This document shows, piece after piece, positions 8,317-19,900 of a DNA stretch of 64,000 nt. Under the pieces are notes generated by a model. That model was not told where the DNA came from and ran no database searches. It saw nothing but the letters and a program-made list of their open reading frames with translations. Origin of the DNA: Stenotrophomonas maltophilia (GTDB taxonomy: Bacteria > Pseudomonadota > Gammaproteobacteria > Xanthomonadales > Xanthomonadaceae). Each line of letters opens with the position of its first letter. Positions within the stretch are counted from its first letter, which is position 1. The stretch spans positions 290,884 to 354,883 of the forward strand of contig FOZF01000001.1 of assembly GCA_900113425.1 (NCBI GenBank). The letters are read 5' to 3'. A program made the position numbers and the translations under genes.

Positions 8317-8406
8317 TCTGTTGACGGCGGCGGAACGCGCGCAGGCGGATACTCCGCCCGCCACCCGTCCAGGAAGCAGCCGACATGGGGTGACAGGAGA
8401 TACGGG

Positions 8407-8742
8407 ATGAGCATGACCCTGATTGCATGGCGCTGGCCTGCGCTGGCGCTGCTCGGGTTGATCGCGATGCCGGTTGCGTACGCCGATGACCGCACAACGC
8501 GCGCGGACACACCGCCCTGCATCGAAGTGCAGGTCAACGGAGAACGCATTCCGGCCTGGGAATGTCTGCAGCGCAGGCTCGAGCCGGCAACGCCGCGTGC
8601 ACGATCACCGCGCCTGCCCGAGTCGGAGCGGCTGATGCGGCAGCCCGGCAACCAGCTCATGCAGTACAACCTGGAAGGCACCCGGCAACGGATGGGCGAC
8701 GCCTTTGGTCGCTCGGTGACACCGCAGCGCCCCGCTCGCTGA
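8407..8742 (+). CDS. Small exported protein of unknown function
   Basis: 111 residues from ATG 8407, with AGGAG about 6 nt upstream. A signal peptide is clear (WPALALLGLIAMPVAYADD). The mature part is about 85 residues, Arg/Pro-rich, with two cysteines 17 residues apart (PPCIEVQVNG ... AWECLQRRL) that could form a disulfide. I recognise no family. It is divergent from fhaC and convergent with gspC, inside the TPS/T2SS locus, so a role in that system (accessory factor or T2SS client) is plausible but only by position. Confidence 0.65.
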   Translation: MSMTLIAWRWPALALLGLIAMPVAYADDRTTRADTPPCIEVQVNGERIPAWECLQRRLEPATPRARSPRLPESERLMRQPGNQLMQYNLEGTRQRMGDAFGRSVTPQRPAR

Positions 8743-8749
8743 TCGCGCC

Positions 8750-9208
8750 TCAGTGCCGCCCCGCATCGGCAGGCACGATGCCATCGGCAGGAACCGGCGG
8801 CAACGCGGGCACCGGCAGGCTGCGCGACCGCCCCGCCTGCTGCAGTTCGATGGTATCGGCGCCGATGCCGGCCAATACCGTGGACGGTCCCAGGCGCTGC
8901 CCCGGGCGATAGGCATCGGCCGCGCCGCCATCGACCGAAAGCAGTGCCAGCGGTGCGTGCGCGCTGGCCATCACACCCAGCACCACCACTTCGGTGTGGA
9001 TCGCACCCGGTGACAGCAGCCGCACCAGCGGTGCGCTGGCGGCAGGGTCGAACGGTGGCCGGGGCGGTGTCGACGGCCGTACCGCGCTGGCCGCCGCTGT
9101 TGGTCTTTCAGCGAACAGGACGATGCCCCAGTAGGCCACCACGGCCAGCAGCAGCGTCGCCGCCAGCAGCGTCAGCAGGTGATTGCGATCCCAGCGCCTG
9201 CCGTCCAT
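8750..9208 (-). CDS. gspC: Type II secretion protein GspC-like (inner-membrane)
   Basis: 152 residues from ATG 9208 (AAGGTG about 10 nt upstream); ATG 9229 is an alternative. One N-terminal membrane helix (LLTLLAATLLLAVVAYWGIVLF) and a Pro-rich linker lead to a homology-region domain (LVRLLSPGAIHTEVVVLGVM; AYRPGQRLGPSTVLAGIG; IELQQAGRSRSLPVP). GspC links the inner-membrane platform to the secretin. No PDZ or coiled-coil module follows the HR domain, which makes it a short form. It is transcribed alone, away from gspHIJ, and starts 115 bp from gspH on the other strand, so the two units share a promoter region. Confidence 0.8.
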   Translation of the reverse strand: MDGRRWDRNHLLTLLAATLLLAVVAYWGIVLFAERPTAAASAVRPSTPPRPPFDPAASAPLVRLLSPGAIHTEVVVLGVMASAHAPLALLSVDGGAADAYRPGQRLGPSTVLAGIGADTIELQQAGRSRSLPVPALPPVPADGIVPADAGRH

Positions 9209-9323
9209 GTTCCGCACCTTCGTCGACATTGACGGCCACCACGCTAGCAGCCGCCGCTGACGCTTTTGTTTCATCATCGGCCGCTACGCTGTCCGCGATC
9301 GGCAGGCACCGGAGGCGATGTCA

Positions 9324-9770
9324 ATGCGGCGCATCCCGCGCGGCTTCACCCTGCTGGAACTGATGGTGGTGCTGGTCATTATCGGCATCTGCACAACGGC
9401 CATCGGCCTGGGCCTGGGCACGCTGCTGGATCCTGCGCGCCAGCTGCGCCGGGAAGGCGAGCGATTGGCTCAGCGCCTGCAGGTGGCACGCGATGAGGCC
9501 CGCATCGACGGCCGCAGCCTCCGCTGGCAGGCTGATGCGGAAGGCTATCGCTTCAGCCGCCGCGAAGGCGACCATTGGACCGTCGTGCAGCGCGACGACC
9601 TGCTGCGCCCGCAGCGCTGGCAGAGCCCGGGCATCGCCGTGCAGCCGGCGGCAGCCATCGAGCTGAGTCCGGAATGGATCGGCGTGCCGTGGGAGCTGTC
9701 GCTGTCACTGCAGGGGCGCCAGCTGCGCCTCCGTGACGACGGCAGTGGACAGCTGCAGGTCGTGCAGTGA
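9324..9770 (+). CDS. gspH: Type II secretion minor pseudopilin GspH
   Basis: 148 residues from ATG 9324, 8 nt after GGAGG at 9311; ATG 9318 would be too close. A prepilin leader (MRRIPRG^FTLLELMVVLVIIG) has the conserved Glu at +5 of the mature protein, followed by the hydrophobic helix. The globular part is GspH-like (LRREGERLAQRLQVARDEAR). GspH caps the pseudopilus. First gene of gspHIJ; it overlaps gspI. No prepilin peptidase is encoded in the window, so processing must use a peptidase encoded elsewhere (PilD is expected). Confidence 0.88.
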   Translation: MRRIPRGFTLLELMVVLVIIGICTTAIGLGLGTLLDPARQLRREGERLAQRLQVARDEARIDGRSLRWQADAEGYRFSRREGDHWTVVQRDDLLRPQRWQSPGIAVQPAAAIELSPEWIGVPWELSLSLQGRQLRLRDDGSGQLQVVQ

Positions 9771-10129
9771 TGCGGCCGCGGCGGGGTTTCACCCTGATCG
9801 AGGTCCTGATCGCACTGGCCATCGTGGCAGTCGCGCTGGCCGCGGTGATGCGCTCGGTGGCAGTGGCAACCGATGACCAGTCGCGGCTGCGCGACCGACG
9901 CCTGGCACTGCTGTGTGCACAGGACCGCTGGCAGGAACTGCGGCTGGCCGCGCAACCGCCCGCGGATGCGCAGCGGCGCTGCGTGCAGGGTCGCAGCCGT
10001 TTCCTGGTGCGGCAGCATCTGGGCAGCGGCAGTGACGGGCAGCCGCAGTTGGAGCTCATCGTGGTGGCGGAAGATGCACCGACACAGTCGCTGGCACGCA
10101 TGCTGCTGCCATGGACGGCTGCACCATGA
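9770..10129 (+). CDS. gspI: Type II secretion minor pseudopilin GspI
   Basis: 119 residues from ATG 9770, which overlaps the gspH stop (TGATG); GTG 9767 is also possible. A prepilin-type N-terminus RRG^FTLIEVLIALAIVAVAL with Glu at +5. GspI starts the pseudopilus tip complex with GspJ and GspK. It overlaps gspJ by ATGA at 10126. Confidence 0.88.
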   Translation: MRPRRGFTLIEVLIALAIVAVALAAVMRSVAVATDDQSRLRDRRLALLCAQDRWQELRLAAQPPADAQRRCVQGRSRFLVRQHLGSGSDGQPQLELIVVAEDAPTQSLARMLLPWTAAP

Positions 10130-10740
10130 AGCGGCGCGTGCAGGGCTTCACCCTGATCGAAGTGATGATCGCGATCACCCTCATGGGCGTGCTGGCCGTG
10201 ATCTGCTGGCGTGCGCTGGACACCGTGTCCAGCAGTGACCAGCGACTGCGCCAGGCCGATGCGGGCACCAATGCCGCGTTGCGGGTGCTGCAGCAGTTCC
10301 AGCGCGACATCGAGATGCGTGCGGACGATGCCCTGATGAATGGTGCGGTGCGCCCCGCCGACCAGCCACAGCGGCTGCTGCCGCCGGCGCTGGTCAGCGA
10401 GCGGCATGCCGACGGCAGTTTCGCGCTGGAGATCACCCGCAGCGTCGGCAGCGATGGGCTGCGCTGGCAGCGGGTGCGCTGGTGGCGCCAGGGCAATACC
10501 CTGTGGCGGGCCAGCGGACCGTCATCGGATCGCTACCCGCTGCCGCCACCTGAGCAGTCACGCGGGCTGGTCGTGGCGCACGATGTGCAGTCCTTCGATG
10601 TGCGCGCCTGGCAGCCGGGCGCCGGCTGGACGACGCTGCCCAGCCAGGGCGTGCTGCTGCCGGCCACCGGGCTGGAGCTGAGCCTGCGCCTGCGTGATGG
10701 CCGCGGTCCGTTGAGCTACCGTCGCGTCCTTGAGCTCTAG
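10126..10740 (+). CDS. gspJ: Type II secretion minor pseudopilin GspJ
   Basis: 204 residues from ATG 10126 (ATGA overlap with the gspI stop); the ATG 15 bp upstream lies within gspI. A prepilin-type leader VQG^FTLIEVMIAITLMGVLAV with Glu at +5. The GspJ-like globular domain (DQRLRQADAGTNAALRVLQQ ... LLPATGLELSLRLRDG) is of usual length. GspI, J and K form the tip of the pseudopilus. GspK and the major pseudopilin GspG are encoded 23 kb away, past the exoprotein gene. Confidence 0.88.
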   Translation: MKRRVQGFTLIEVMIAITLMGVLAVICWRALDTVSSSDQRLRQADAGTNAALRVLQQFQRDIEMRADDALMNGAVRPADQPQRLLPPALVSERHADGSFALEITRSVGSDGLRWQRVRWWRQGNTLWRASGPSSDRYPLPPPEQSRGLVVAHDVQSFDVRAWQPGAGWTTLPSQGVLLPATGLELSLRLRDGRGPLSYRRVLEL

Positions 10741-10931
10741 CCGTCGACGTACCTGCACGACGCCGATCTGCGTCATGCGCGGCGCAGCGTCCGCCATGCC
10801 GGCCACCGGGCGCTGTCCCGCGCCCGGCGGCGCCTGTCGGTGCTCCTCACCGTCGATGGCTGCTCCCTGCCCTCCGCGCCGTCCTGGCGGGGGCCGCCAC
10901 CGCTCCGTGGCAGCGGGCCCGATTCCGGATC

Positions 10932-10948
10932 TCCACGCACTGCGTGGA
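10932..10948. terminator. Hairpin between convergent gspJ and fhaB-like gene
   Basis: TCCACGC-ACT-GCGTGGA is a perfect 7-bp stem inside the 221-bp convergent gap 10741-10961. It resembles the core of Stenotrophomonas GTAG-type REP hairpins but lacks the GTAG tag. It could terminate both transcripts. The rest of the gap holds nothing I can call a gene. Confidence 0.45.
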
Positions 10949-10961
10949 TCGCCCCCGGCAA

Positions 10962-13900
10962 CTATCGACGCTGTGCGCCACCCTCTCCACGCGCCTGCGG
11001 TTCGCGGGCCTGCGGGAACTGGAAAGCACTGTCCACGTCGTAGCCGCTGGCGGCGGTCGTGCCGCGTGCGGGCGGGTTGATGCTGCTGCTGGTGTTGCCG
11101 AAGCCCAGGATCTGCACGCTGATCACCGAAGGCTGGTTGCGCCGGGCATCCTCCTGGCTCTTGCGGATCACATCCTGTGCCGCCTGGCTGGCACTGCTGG
11201 CAGCGGCGCTGGCCGAAGCCAGCGCGTTGACGTTCACCGATGCCAGCACCGGCAGGCCCTTGCTGTCTCCCTGCACCTGGATGTTGGCGGCGTTGAGCAC
11301 CTGCAGCGCGGCCAGATTGATGTTGCCCGACACACGGATGCCCGCCTCGCCTGCATCGATGGTGCCCAGTGGCGCGATCAGATCCACATCGCCCGGCGCG
11401 ACTTCCGCGATCGGATTGAGGGTGGCAATGCCCGCACCACTGGCCGGCGCCTGGGGCGACAGGATCACATTGCCCCAGGTGTCATAGACGCGCCGTGGTG
11501 GTGTGTACAACAGCGTGGTGCGTGAGCCGCGACCGGCATTGATGTCGCCCTGTTCCGACCACGCCAGGATGTCGCCACCGAACGTGGTCATCACCCGCGA
11601 CAGGCCCAGCAGCACGCTGTCCTGGCTGAACAGGCGGATATCGCCCTGCCCCTGGGTGACGAGGCCGGCGCTGGCAGGCGGCACCACACCCTGTACGCCC
11701 ACCACGATCTGGCCTCCCGGTGCCATCAGCTCGATGTTGCCGCCCGCCTCGGTGCGTACACCGGAGCCGCCGTACATCACGATATCGCCGGTGCGGTCGA
11801 TCGTCGCACCGGCCGCATTCCTGTCCGGCATCAGCGTGGCGATGGCCTCGCGCCCGCGCAGATAGGAGCCGAAGCGCGGCCCTTCCGCATCGGTGTACTC
11901 GCGTCCGCCTTCGCGCAGCTCGGCGTAGTAGATCTGGCGCAGGAAGATGCGCTGCTGTTCCTGCGGCAACGCATCGAACGCAGCCAGCGCCGCGTCGCCA
12001 TCGGCGGCCATGCCGAAGCGTTGCTGCAGCCACTGCTTCAGTTCCTGGTCGTAGACCTTGACTGCCCTGCCCGGTTGCGATGCCAGCGATTGCGCGGGAT
12101 CGGCCAGGTTTGCAGGATCCAGATAGCGGGCACGCAGGGCGGCGAAATCGATCTGCTGGTTGCCGGCCGTCAGCGCGATGCTGGCACCCGGACGGGTGTC
12201 ACCCTGCACGATGCCACCGAGGCTGACGATGCTGCCCGCCTCTTCCTGGCGCAGCTGGCGGCCGGCACTGATCTCGACGTTGCCGGGGCCGGCGACCGTC
12301 GCGTCCAGATGCACGATGTCACGACCCGCCGCCGCCACCGTGATATCGGTGGGCGCGCTGTTCAACGCGGTCATCGACACGCCGAGGATGTCCCGCCCTG
12401 CGCGCAGCTGCACCGCGCCTGCCGCCTCGAACCAGTTCAGCTGCGTGCGCTGCCAGGCGGTGCCGTCGAGCGTGCGTTGGGCGCCGGTCGCCAGGCCGAT
12501 GATGTCGCCCTGCACCGCGTAGAAGCGGCTCGGTGCCAGTGCCGCGGAGACCGTGGACAACGGCGTACCGGGGCCGAAGGCGAACAGCGGAAGCGACGCC
12601 TCCGGCGAGGCGATGTTGCCATCGACCGACAGGTTGTGCCGCGGGCGCGTCACATTACCGCTGGCATCGCGTTGCTCGGCAACGAAGGCGGGATCGAGCG
12701 GGCCCGGCAGGCGCGCGTCCGCGGCGGAGCGCGCGATCTGGGTCGCGCCGCTGCGGGCGAAGATGCCGCCGCCGGCCAGGACATCCAGCCGGCCGGTCGC
12801 CGAAGGCGCCAGCAGGATCACATCCTGCGTCCCCGTCACGGCACTGATCCGGTCCAGCTTGATATCACCCTGGGCGGCAACGGCGCTGAAGCGCGAAGGA
12901 TAGAGCCAGTAATTCAGCAGTTCCTCCCGGCTGCCCGGCGCCAGCGCAACCTGCTCGGGCCACAGATTGCTGCCGGTCACGTTCTCCGGCCCGGCCAGGC
13001 CAGGCGCCAGGTCGCCACCGGCACTGAACAGGTCCACGGCGGTCGTGTCGGTCCACAGGGAGAACCAGGTGCTGCCCGCAGCGCGGCTGCCGTTGTCCTG
13101 CACCACCGTGCTGTAGTTGGCCAGCGGAACCCGGCCGGCATCGGCGACGCCGCCGAGCACCACATCGCCCCGCGCCTGCAGCTGCGCGACCGCATCGCCC
13201 AGCACCAGCACCGGCCCGCCCATCGGGCGGGCGGCGTCGGCGGCGAACAGATCGGCCGCACGCAGCTGGCCCAGCGTCCCGTAGCTGTCCAGGGTGACGC
13301 CCATTGCACCGATGCGTCCCGCATCGAGCAGCAGGCTGCCACGCAGGTTGATGAAGGTACCGTTGAGATCGAGATTCTGTCCCGCCCTGGAGGCATTGAG
13401 GCTGGAGAACGTCGCCCGCAGATTCGGATTCAGTGCGCCACCGATACGCAGTTGCAGGTCGCCGCCGCCGGTCAGGTGCAGCTGGCCATCGCTGACCCGG
13501 CCGGTCGATCCCACCGCCGCGATGATCGCACCCGAGCGCGGTGCGATCGTCGAGTCCAGCGCGTCACCTATCGCATCGCGCACGCCGGCGTCACGCCCGG
13601 CCTCCAGCGTCAAGTTGCCGCCGCCCAATGTACCGAAGCCGGTGAAGCCGACCATCCGCGGAGAGGCGCCAGCAGCAGCGGACACGTTGGTGTAGGCGCC
13701 AAAGTTCACCCACCAGCTGGTCGGCACCGGCTCCACGCCGGTGGTGCTGCCGGTTCCCTGCCGCCACAGCCAATTGCCGACCGCGGCACTGGAGTACAGC
13801 GCCCAGTCGCGCTCACTGGTGCCCGACTCCGCGCGCGCGGTCCAGACATCACCGACGATATCGCGCCCGGCCTCGACGCGCAGGTTGCCGCCATGATCGG

Positions 13901-16900
13901 GATACCAGGCCTGGTAGCCGGCCAACGCGGCATCATAGCTGCCCGGCACCAGGTTCGGACCCAGCAGTGCGGTGTTCCTGGGGGCTGCTGCACGGGGCGA
14001 ATTGAAGGCAGCGTCGCGGCCCTCGCCCAGCGTGGTGGGAGTGCCCGCCGTGTACACACCGAAGCCGGACTTCATCACGACATCACCGGCAGCGAGCAGT
14101 TCCAGGTCACCTTTGCCGGTGCGCAGCACGCTCCAGGCCGGCGTGCCCGCGCGCTTGCCGTAGGTGGTCACTTCGGTCTGCGTGCCACCGCCGGCGCAGT
14201 AGCTGGGTGCCGTGCTGCAGAACTGGTCTTCGGTCATGCCGAACATCGCCGCGAAGTCCTTCGCAGGGGTGCCCACGTAGGACTCGTCACCCCAGTAATC
14301 CAGCGAGCCCTGCGCGGCTACCTGGCGGGGGGCCGGGCCGCAATAGTCGGCCGACATCGCGCAGAACTCATCTTCGGTGAAGCCGTACATGTCGGCCAGC
14401 TCCGCGATCGGACGGCCCGCATAAGAGGTGTCGCCGATCCAGTCCAGCGATGCCCGCTCGGTCAACGCACGATCACCCACCCAAATGATTTCGGTCTTGA
14501 CCGTACCGATCGAGCCCTGGTGGGTGTCGGCCAGCACCACGCTGCCTTCGCTGCCCCAGCGCCGGCTGCGTGGATCGGCTGCCCCGGCATCGGCGCCGGC
14601 AACCGCAGTCAGGTCCCAGGAGGTGGTGCCCTCGGCCAGCATCGGCGCCAGCGCCCAGTTGCGCCCCTGGTTGCCGTTGGCGTCGGCAGGACGCAGGTTC
14701 ACCGGTGCGTCGCCGGGCAGCTCCACCTTGGTCAACGATGGAATGTACGCACCCACCTTGAGCTCGACTTCCCGTGCCAGGCGCAGGGTCACCGGCAGCA
14801 TCGCGCCGGCCGGCCAGTCCTGGGCGGCCATCTGCACATCGCTGCGCAGGCGGAAGCCGGCCCCCAGTCGCGCACCCGCCACCAGCACCAGCGGCGCCTG
14901 CAGCACGGTGCCCGCCGCCAGCGTCTGCCCGGACTCGGTGGTCACCGCCGCACCCAGCACCGTGCCCGCGGGCAGGCGCAGGTTCTGCGAGATCACCATC
15001 GGCGCGGGCAGCACGGTACCGACCGGAAGCGTTACCGATTCGACCGGCACGTCATAGTTCAGGCGGGTACCGGCCCGGAACTCCGTACCGGGCTGCAGCT
15101 TCACGCCCTCCACCGGCACCACCAGGTCGCCGCCGAACGGGGTGTGACCGGCGGTGCCGTTGCGGCTCTCATGCAACTGCCATCCTGCCTCGTCCGGATT
15201 GGCCGGTGGCGGCGCGAAGCCATCGTTGATGCTGCCGTGCACGTTGATGTTGCCCTCGGCCCGCAGCACCAGCGACGCCGACTCGCCGAAGCCGCGCCGC
15301 GCCGGATCATTGCGATCGGCCTCAGGCCCATAGCGGTAGCCGGACAGGTCGATGTCACCGGATACGGTCAGGTCACCTCCGGGATTGGCCTCGCTGCGGC
15401 GGGCGAGGACCTGCACGCCGGGGCGCAAGCGATGCGTGCCCAGCGCAGCCGTGCGTTGTCGGAGATCCGCATTGGCCAGCGCGCCGTCCGTCCACGCGCG
15501 GTTGTCCGGATCGACGATCTGGTCCAGCCACTGCTGGGTGACGCGCTGCGCGCGGTTGCCGTTGACGTCGACAGTGTCCGCCAAGGGCGCGTCCTCATAG
15601 CGCCGCACCGCATTGACCTGGATATCGGCCGCACCTTCGACGCGCAGACCGTTGGCGACCGCTATCGCCGCATCGTTGCCGCCGATGCGGGGCGCATCGA
15701 TCTTCAGGGTGCCGCGGGCCACGCCGTCGTTCTGCCCGCGGCCGCCGCCCACCGCCACAGCCGTCCCCGCGCGCAGGTCCAGATGAGCGCCGGCGCCGAT
15801 GTCGATCCCGCCGGCGGCGCTGCCCAGTTCGATCGTGGCCCGGTTCGGGCTGTCGATGATCTTGCCCTGGCTGTCCACGCGCAGGCCGGTGCCATGCGTA
15901 TCCAGCGTTCCCTCCACCTGCAGACCGTCACGTGCGTACAGGCGGATCGCGCCGACCTGTTCGCCGCTGGCGTCGATGCGCCCCGCTACGCGCAGGCTGC
16001 CTGCGTCGAGGCTGATGTCGACCCTGCGCGCCTTCACCTCGTCACCGATCAGCAGATCACCCTCGCCGATCCGGAACGTGCGCCCGCCGGTGACACCGCC
16101 TGCATTCAAGCGCTGGTTCAGGCCTGCGAAGTCCTGCAACGTGCCGGCGCTAACGACGAGTTCTGCGCCGTCGTAAGGCACCACGGTGCCACCTGCGTCA
16201 TAACGGCCACTGGCAGCCCCCTCGATGCCGCCGGCCAGATCGGCCCGCCCGGCCAGCGCGTTCACCGTCAGCCGTCCGCCGCGGTTGTTGCGCGCCGAGA
16301 GATCGATGCGCGAGGCGGCATCAGTGCTGACGTCACCCGCATCGCTGGACAGCAGCACGTCGCCGCCCCAGCTGTACCTGTCCACGTCGTACAGCGTGAC
16401 CCTGCGCCCGGCCAGGTCCAGCGCCGCCTGGCTGCCGAGCGCGATGCCTTCGCGCGCGCTCGCAGAAAGCCGGCCGGAGGCCAGTGCGATCGTGCTGTCC
16501 AGCGCGATCCGCTGGGCATCGATGCTCAGTTCACTGCCCAGCGCGTCGCCGCCGGTCGTGCCGCGGCCGCCCTGCAGACGGAAGTCGCCGCCGGTCCGCA
16601 CCCGCAGCTGCGCACCGGGATCGGCCGTCAGCAGCGGCGTGTCGATGCCGATGCTGCCACCGCTGTACTGCCAGCCCGTGTCCGCGAGATAGCCGCCGCG
16701 CTGCTGGTACACGTCCAGCGTGCCCAGCGCGGAAAACAGCAACTGCCCGGACGCGCTGAGGTTGAGCGCGCTGAAGCCCAGTACCTGGCGATTGGCGGGC
16801 ACCTCGGAGCTGGGACGGCTGAACGGGGCGCGCGCCAGCTGCAGGTTGCGGGTGACGATGTCCAGCTGCCCCGCGCCGAGCCGGTCCACCATCGGATCGG

Positions 16901-19900
16901 CTGGCGGCACCGACGCATCGCTGCCCGGCGCCTGCGTCGCCGCCAGCGAACCGTCCCAGACCAGTGTGTCCACCAGGATGCGCGCACGGTCGCTCGCCGC
17001 ACCATAGCCATGGATGGCCTGTGCGCCCAGCACCAGTGTCTGCAGGCCACCACGGCCGGTGGCACTGTCGCGCGCATCCAGGTCGACGCTGCCGAACACG
17101 TTGACCGAATCGCGTGCGACCAGGCTCAGCGTGTCCAGCGCCGGTGCGCCGGTGGCATCATTGCCGCGCAGCAGCTGCTCCAGCACGGACTGGTTCATGG
17201 TCATGCCATTTGGCAACGCCCCTGCGGCCGCGGCCTGCGCGATCGCCTCGGCGCTGCCGAGGTTGAGCGCCGCCATGCTCACGCCAAGCTGGCGCGTGCC
17301 ATAACGGGCGGAATCGCGCATCTGCAGCACACCATCGGTGGCCACCCCGATGCTGCCATCAGACACCAGCCGGGCCTCGCCTTCGCAGTCCGTCTGACAG
17401 CCGCCGATGTCGATCGCGACCGGACCGGCCGCCACGCCGGTCGTACCGGTGATCAGGTTCAGGCGCTGGTTCGAGACGGCCAGCAGGCCACCATTGACCT
17501 GATAGGGCACGGTCGGCGCGGACGCGCTGTCGCGTGCAAAAGACAAGGTGTCGAGTGTCGCCCCGGCTTCGACCAGGATGCCGCTGCCACCGGACGCCGC
17601 AGCCACCAGTATCTCCGGTGCCTGCAGGGTCGCACCGGAGCGGATCGCCACATCGCGCACCGAGCCGGACACCGCCACCAGCGACGCCGTCTCGTTGAAC
17701 TGTCCGCCGATCACCATGCGTTCCGGCCGCAGCGCATTGAGTGCGTCGTCGGTGAAGGTCGCGCCACGATCGTGCGCCTGCGACGGACTGCCGGCAGCAG
17801 CGATCTCCAGCGAACCCACCGCCGGGCTGGCGAGCGTGGCGACCAGGGTGCCGCCGCGTCCCTTTTCATTGGCCGCGGAGAAGCGCGCCGTGCCGGCGAA
17901 GTCGATGGCCGCGTTTCCCTCGCGACCAGCGCCTTCACCCAGTGCCAGGGTCAGCCCCAGCGCATCGATGGTCTGCCAGCCGCGCGCCTCGCCACGACGG
18001 TCGGCGGTGGCCTGCACGAAGCTGTTGTAGCTGGTTTCGTTGTAGCCGGAATGCCGGCGCACCACCGCCGCCGGCGTCAGCAGGATGTCGGTGAGCAGCG
18101 GCGACGCCACCCCACCCAGTGCCGATCCCTGCTGGCCGGACACGCGCCAGGTACCGGTGCCGGTCTGGATCGGCTGCGGCACGCCGGAGGTCCCCGTCGC
18201 GCCCAGCTCGACGCGGAATGCACCCGGCTGCAGCGCGAAGCTCGCCGGCAGCAATGTGTAGGTCCCCGCAGGCAGGCCGGGAACGCCGGCGGGTACGGTG
18301 ATCTGCTGGCCCACCGCCGGAGCAGCGAAACCATCATCACTGCTGGGTGCGAAGCTGCCGGCGCGTCCCGGCACGATCGCGTACACCGGGTTGCCGGAGG
18401 CACTGAACGCATAGCGCGGGTTGGCATCGGCCAGCGCGGTGCGCAGCACGTCGACGGAGCCACCGCGGCCTGAGACAAATGCCGCGCCGGTCAGTTCGCC
18501 GCCACCTGACACGTCCAGCAGCGCACCGGCATGCACATCCACGTCGTTGGCGGTAAGGGTCACGCCCTTGGACGCAACCCCGGCCGGCGTCAGTGACTCC
18601 AGGCTGCTGCTGCCCCTTCTCCACGACACACCGTCCACGGTACCGCCATAGGGCAACGCCAGACCTGCGCCACTGGTGGAAGTGATGCTGCCCGGCAGCA
18701 GCTCCACCCTGCTGGCACGTGTGCCGCCCAGGACCAGGCCGCCCAGCTGCAGCGCCCCCATCGGAGCCTGCACGTTGCCGCCCTGCTGCACGGTGGCTGC
18801 CACCAGCTGCAACGCGCCGAGCGCTGACTCGGGCGGAGGGGTCGCCGCCGTGCCCGTACCCCGGATGCGCAGCACCGCATCCGGATCCGACCAGTATCCG
18901 GGCGTCGCCAAGGTGGCCGCAGACGCACCCGCGACCAGATAGCCCGTCGCACCGGAGGTGGGGTACAGCCGGGCGGCACTCACGTCCATCGACCCGCTCG
19001 CCATCAACGCACTGATCGATCCGCCGTTGGACACTGCGTTGAGCAGCCGCACGTCGCTGCGGCTGTCCAGCACGACCTGGTTGAAGCCGGGCAGCCAGGT
19101 GACATCACGGATGTCGATCAGATCAGCCCTCGCCGACAGCACGTGGTCGCCTTCCGCAGCCGACGCCACGGCATCGGTGACCACCAGGTTCTCACCCGGC
19201 AGCGACTGCCAGTGCGACTGTGCCAGCAGCAGGTGCGGAGCACTCAGCGAAATGCCGCTGGACTGCGGTGCTGCCACGGCCATGCCGAGGCTCGTCTGCC
19301 CCTGTCCGTAGATGCGCAGGCTCTGGCCCATGCGCAGGTCGACATCGCCCTCCGCGCGGACGTCACCGAATACGGACAGGGTGTCGAAGCCACCGGCCTG
19401 GATCTGCTCCACCGACAGCGCCGCGTGCCCGTACTCCAGCCGGTCCGGCAGCACCGCGTCGGCCGGGCTGCGCTGGCTGAGCGCAATGCCGCGCGCGCGC
19501 AGCACCTCCTCGCTCGCGCCGCGCGCATGAACGCTGCCACCAAAGGCCACGCCCAAGGTGCCGCCACGCGCGCCACTGCCGCCGGCAGAGGCATCCATTG
19601 CGCCGTCCAGGTACAGAGCGTTGGCCGAACGCAGCACGATCTGCCCGCCGTCGCTGTCCACCCGGGTCCGCCCCTTCCCGTCGACATCCAGCGGCGCCGA
19701 GGCGCCCGCTGCCCGCAGCTGCGCGCCACGCTCGAGCACGACGAAGGCTTCAGGGGGACGGTTGTCCACCGACGCAGAGGTCTCCCAGTCGAGCGCGCCG
19801 CCGATCTCGATGCGCCCCCCCGCCCGCACCTGTCCCTGCAGGCGGCCACCGGCGTCGGCCAGTGACACCGCATCCGCACTGGCATCCAGCAGCGCACCGT

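Noticed and set aside
8301..8320. Pho box in front of fhaC
   Set aside because: CTGTCAT halves are present but inverted to each other, whereas PhoB sites are direct repeats with 11-bp period. Phosphate control would fit DING proteins but is not supported by this sequence.
10741..10961. Small genes in the gspJ/fhaB gap
   Set aside because: Short frames here lack ribosome sites and overlap a hairpin in a convergent gap.
12021..18473. A 2150-codon open frame on the plus strand opposite the exoprotein gene
   Set aside because: It is a shadow produced by GC-rich third positions of the minus-strand gene. Its translation shows Arg/His/Ala-rich low-complexity sequence without domains or a signal peptide.
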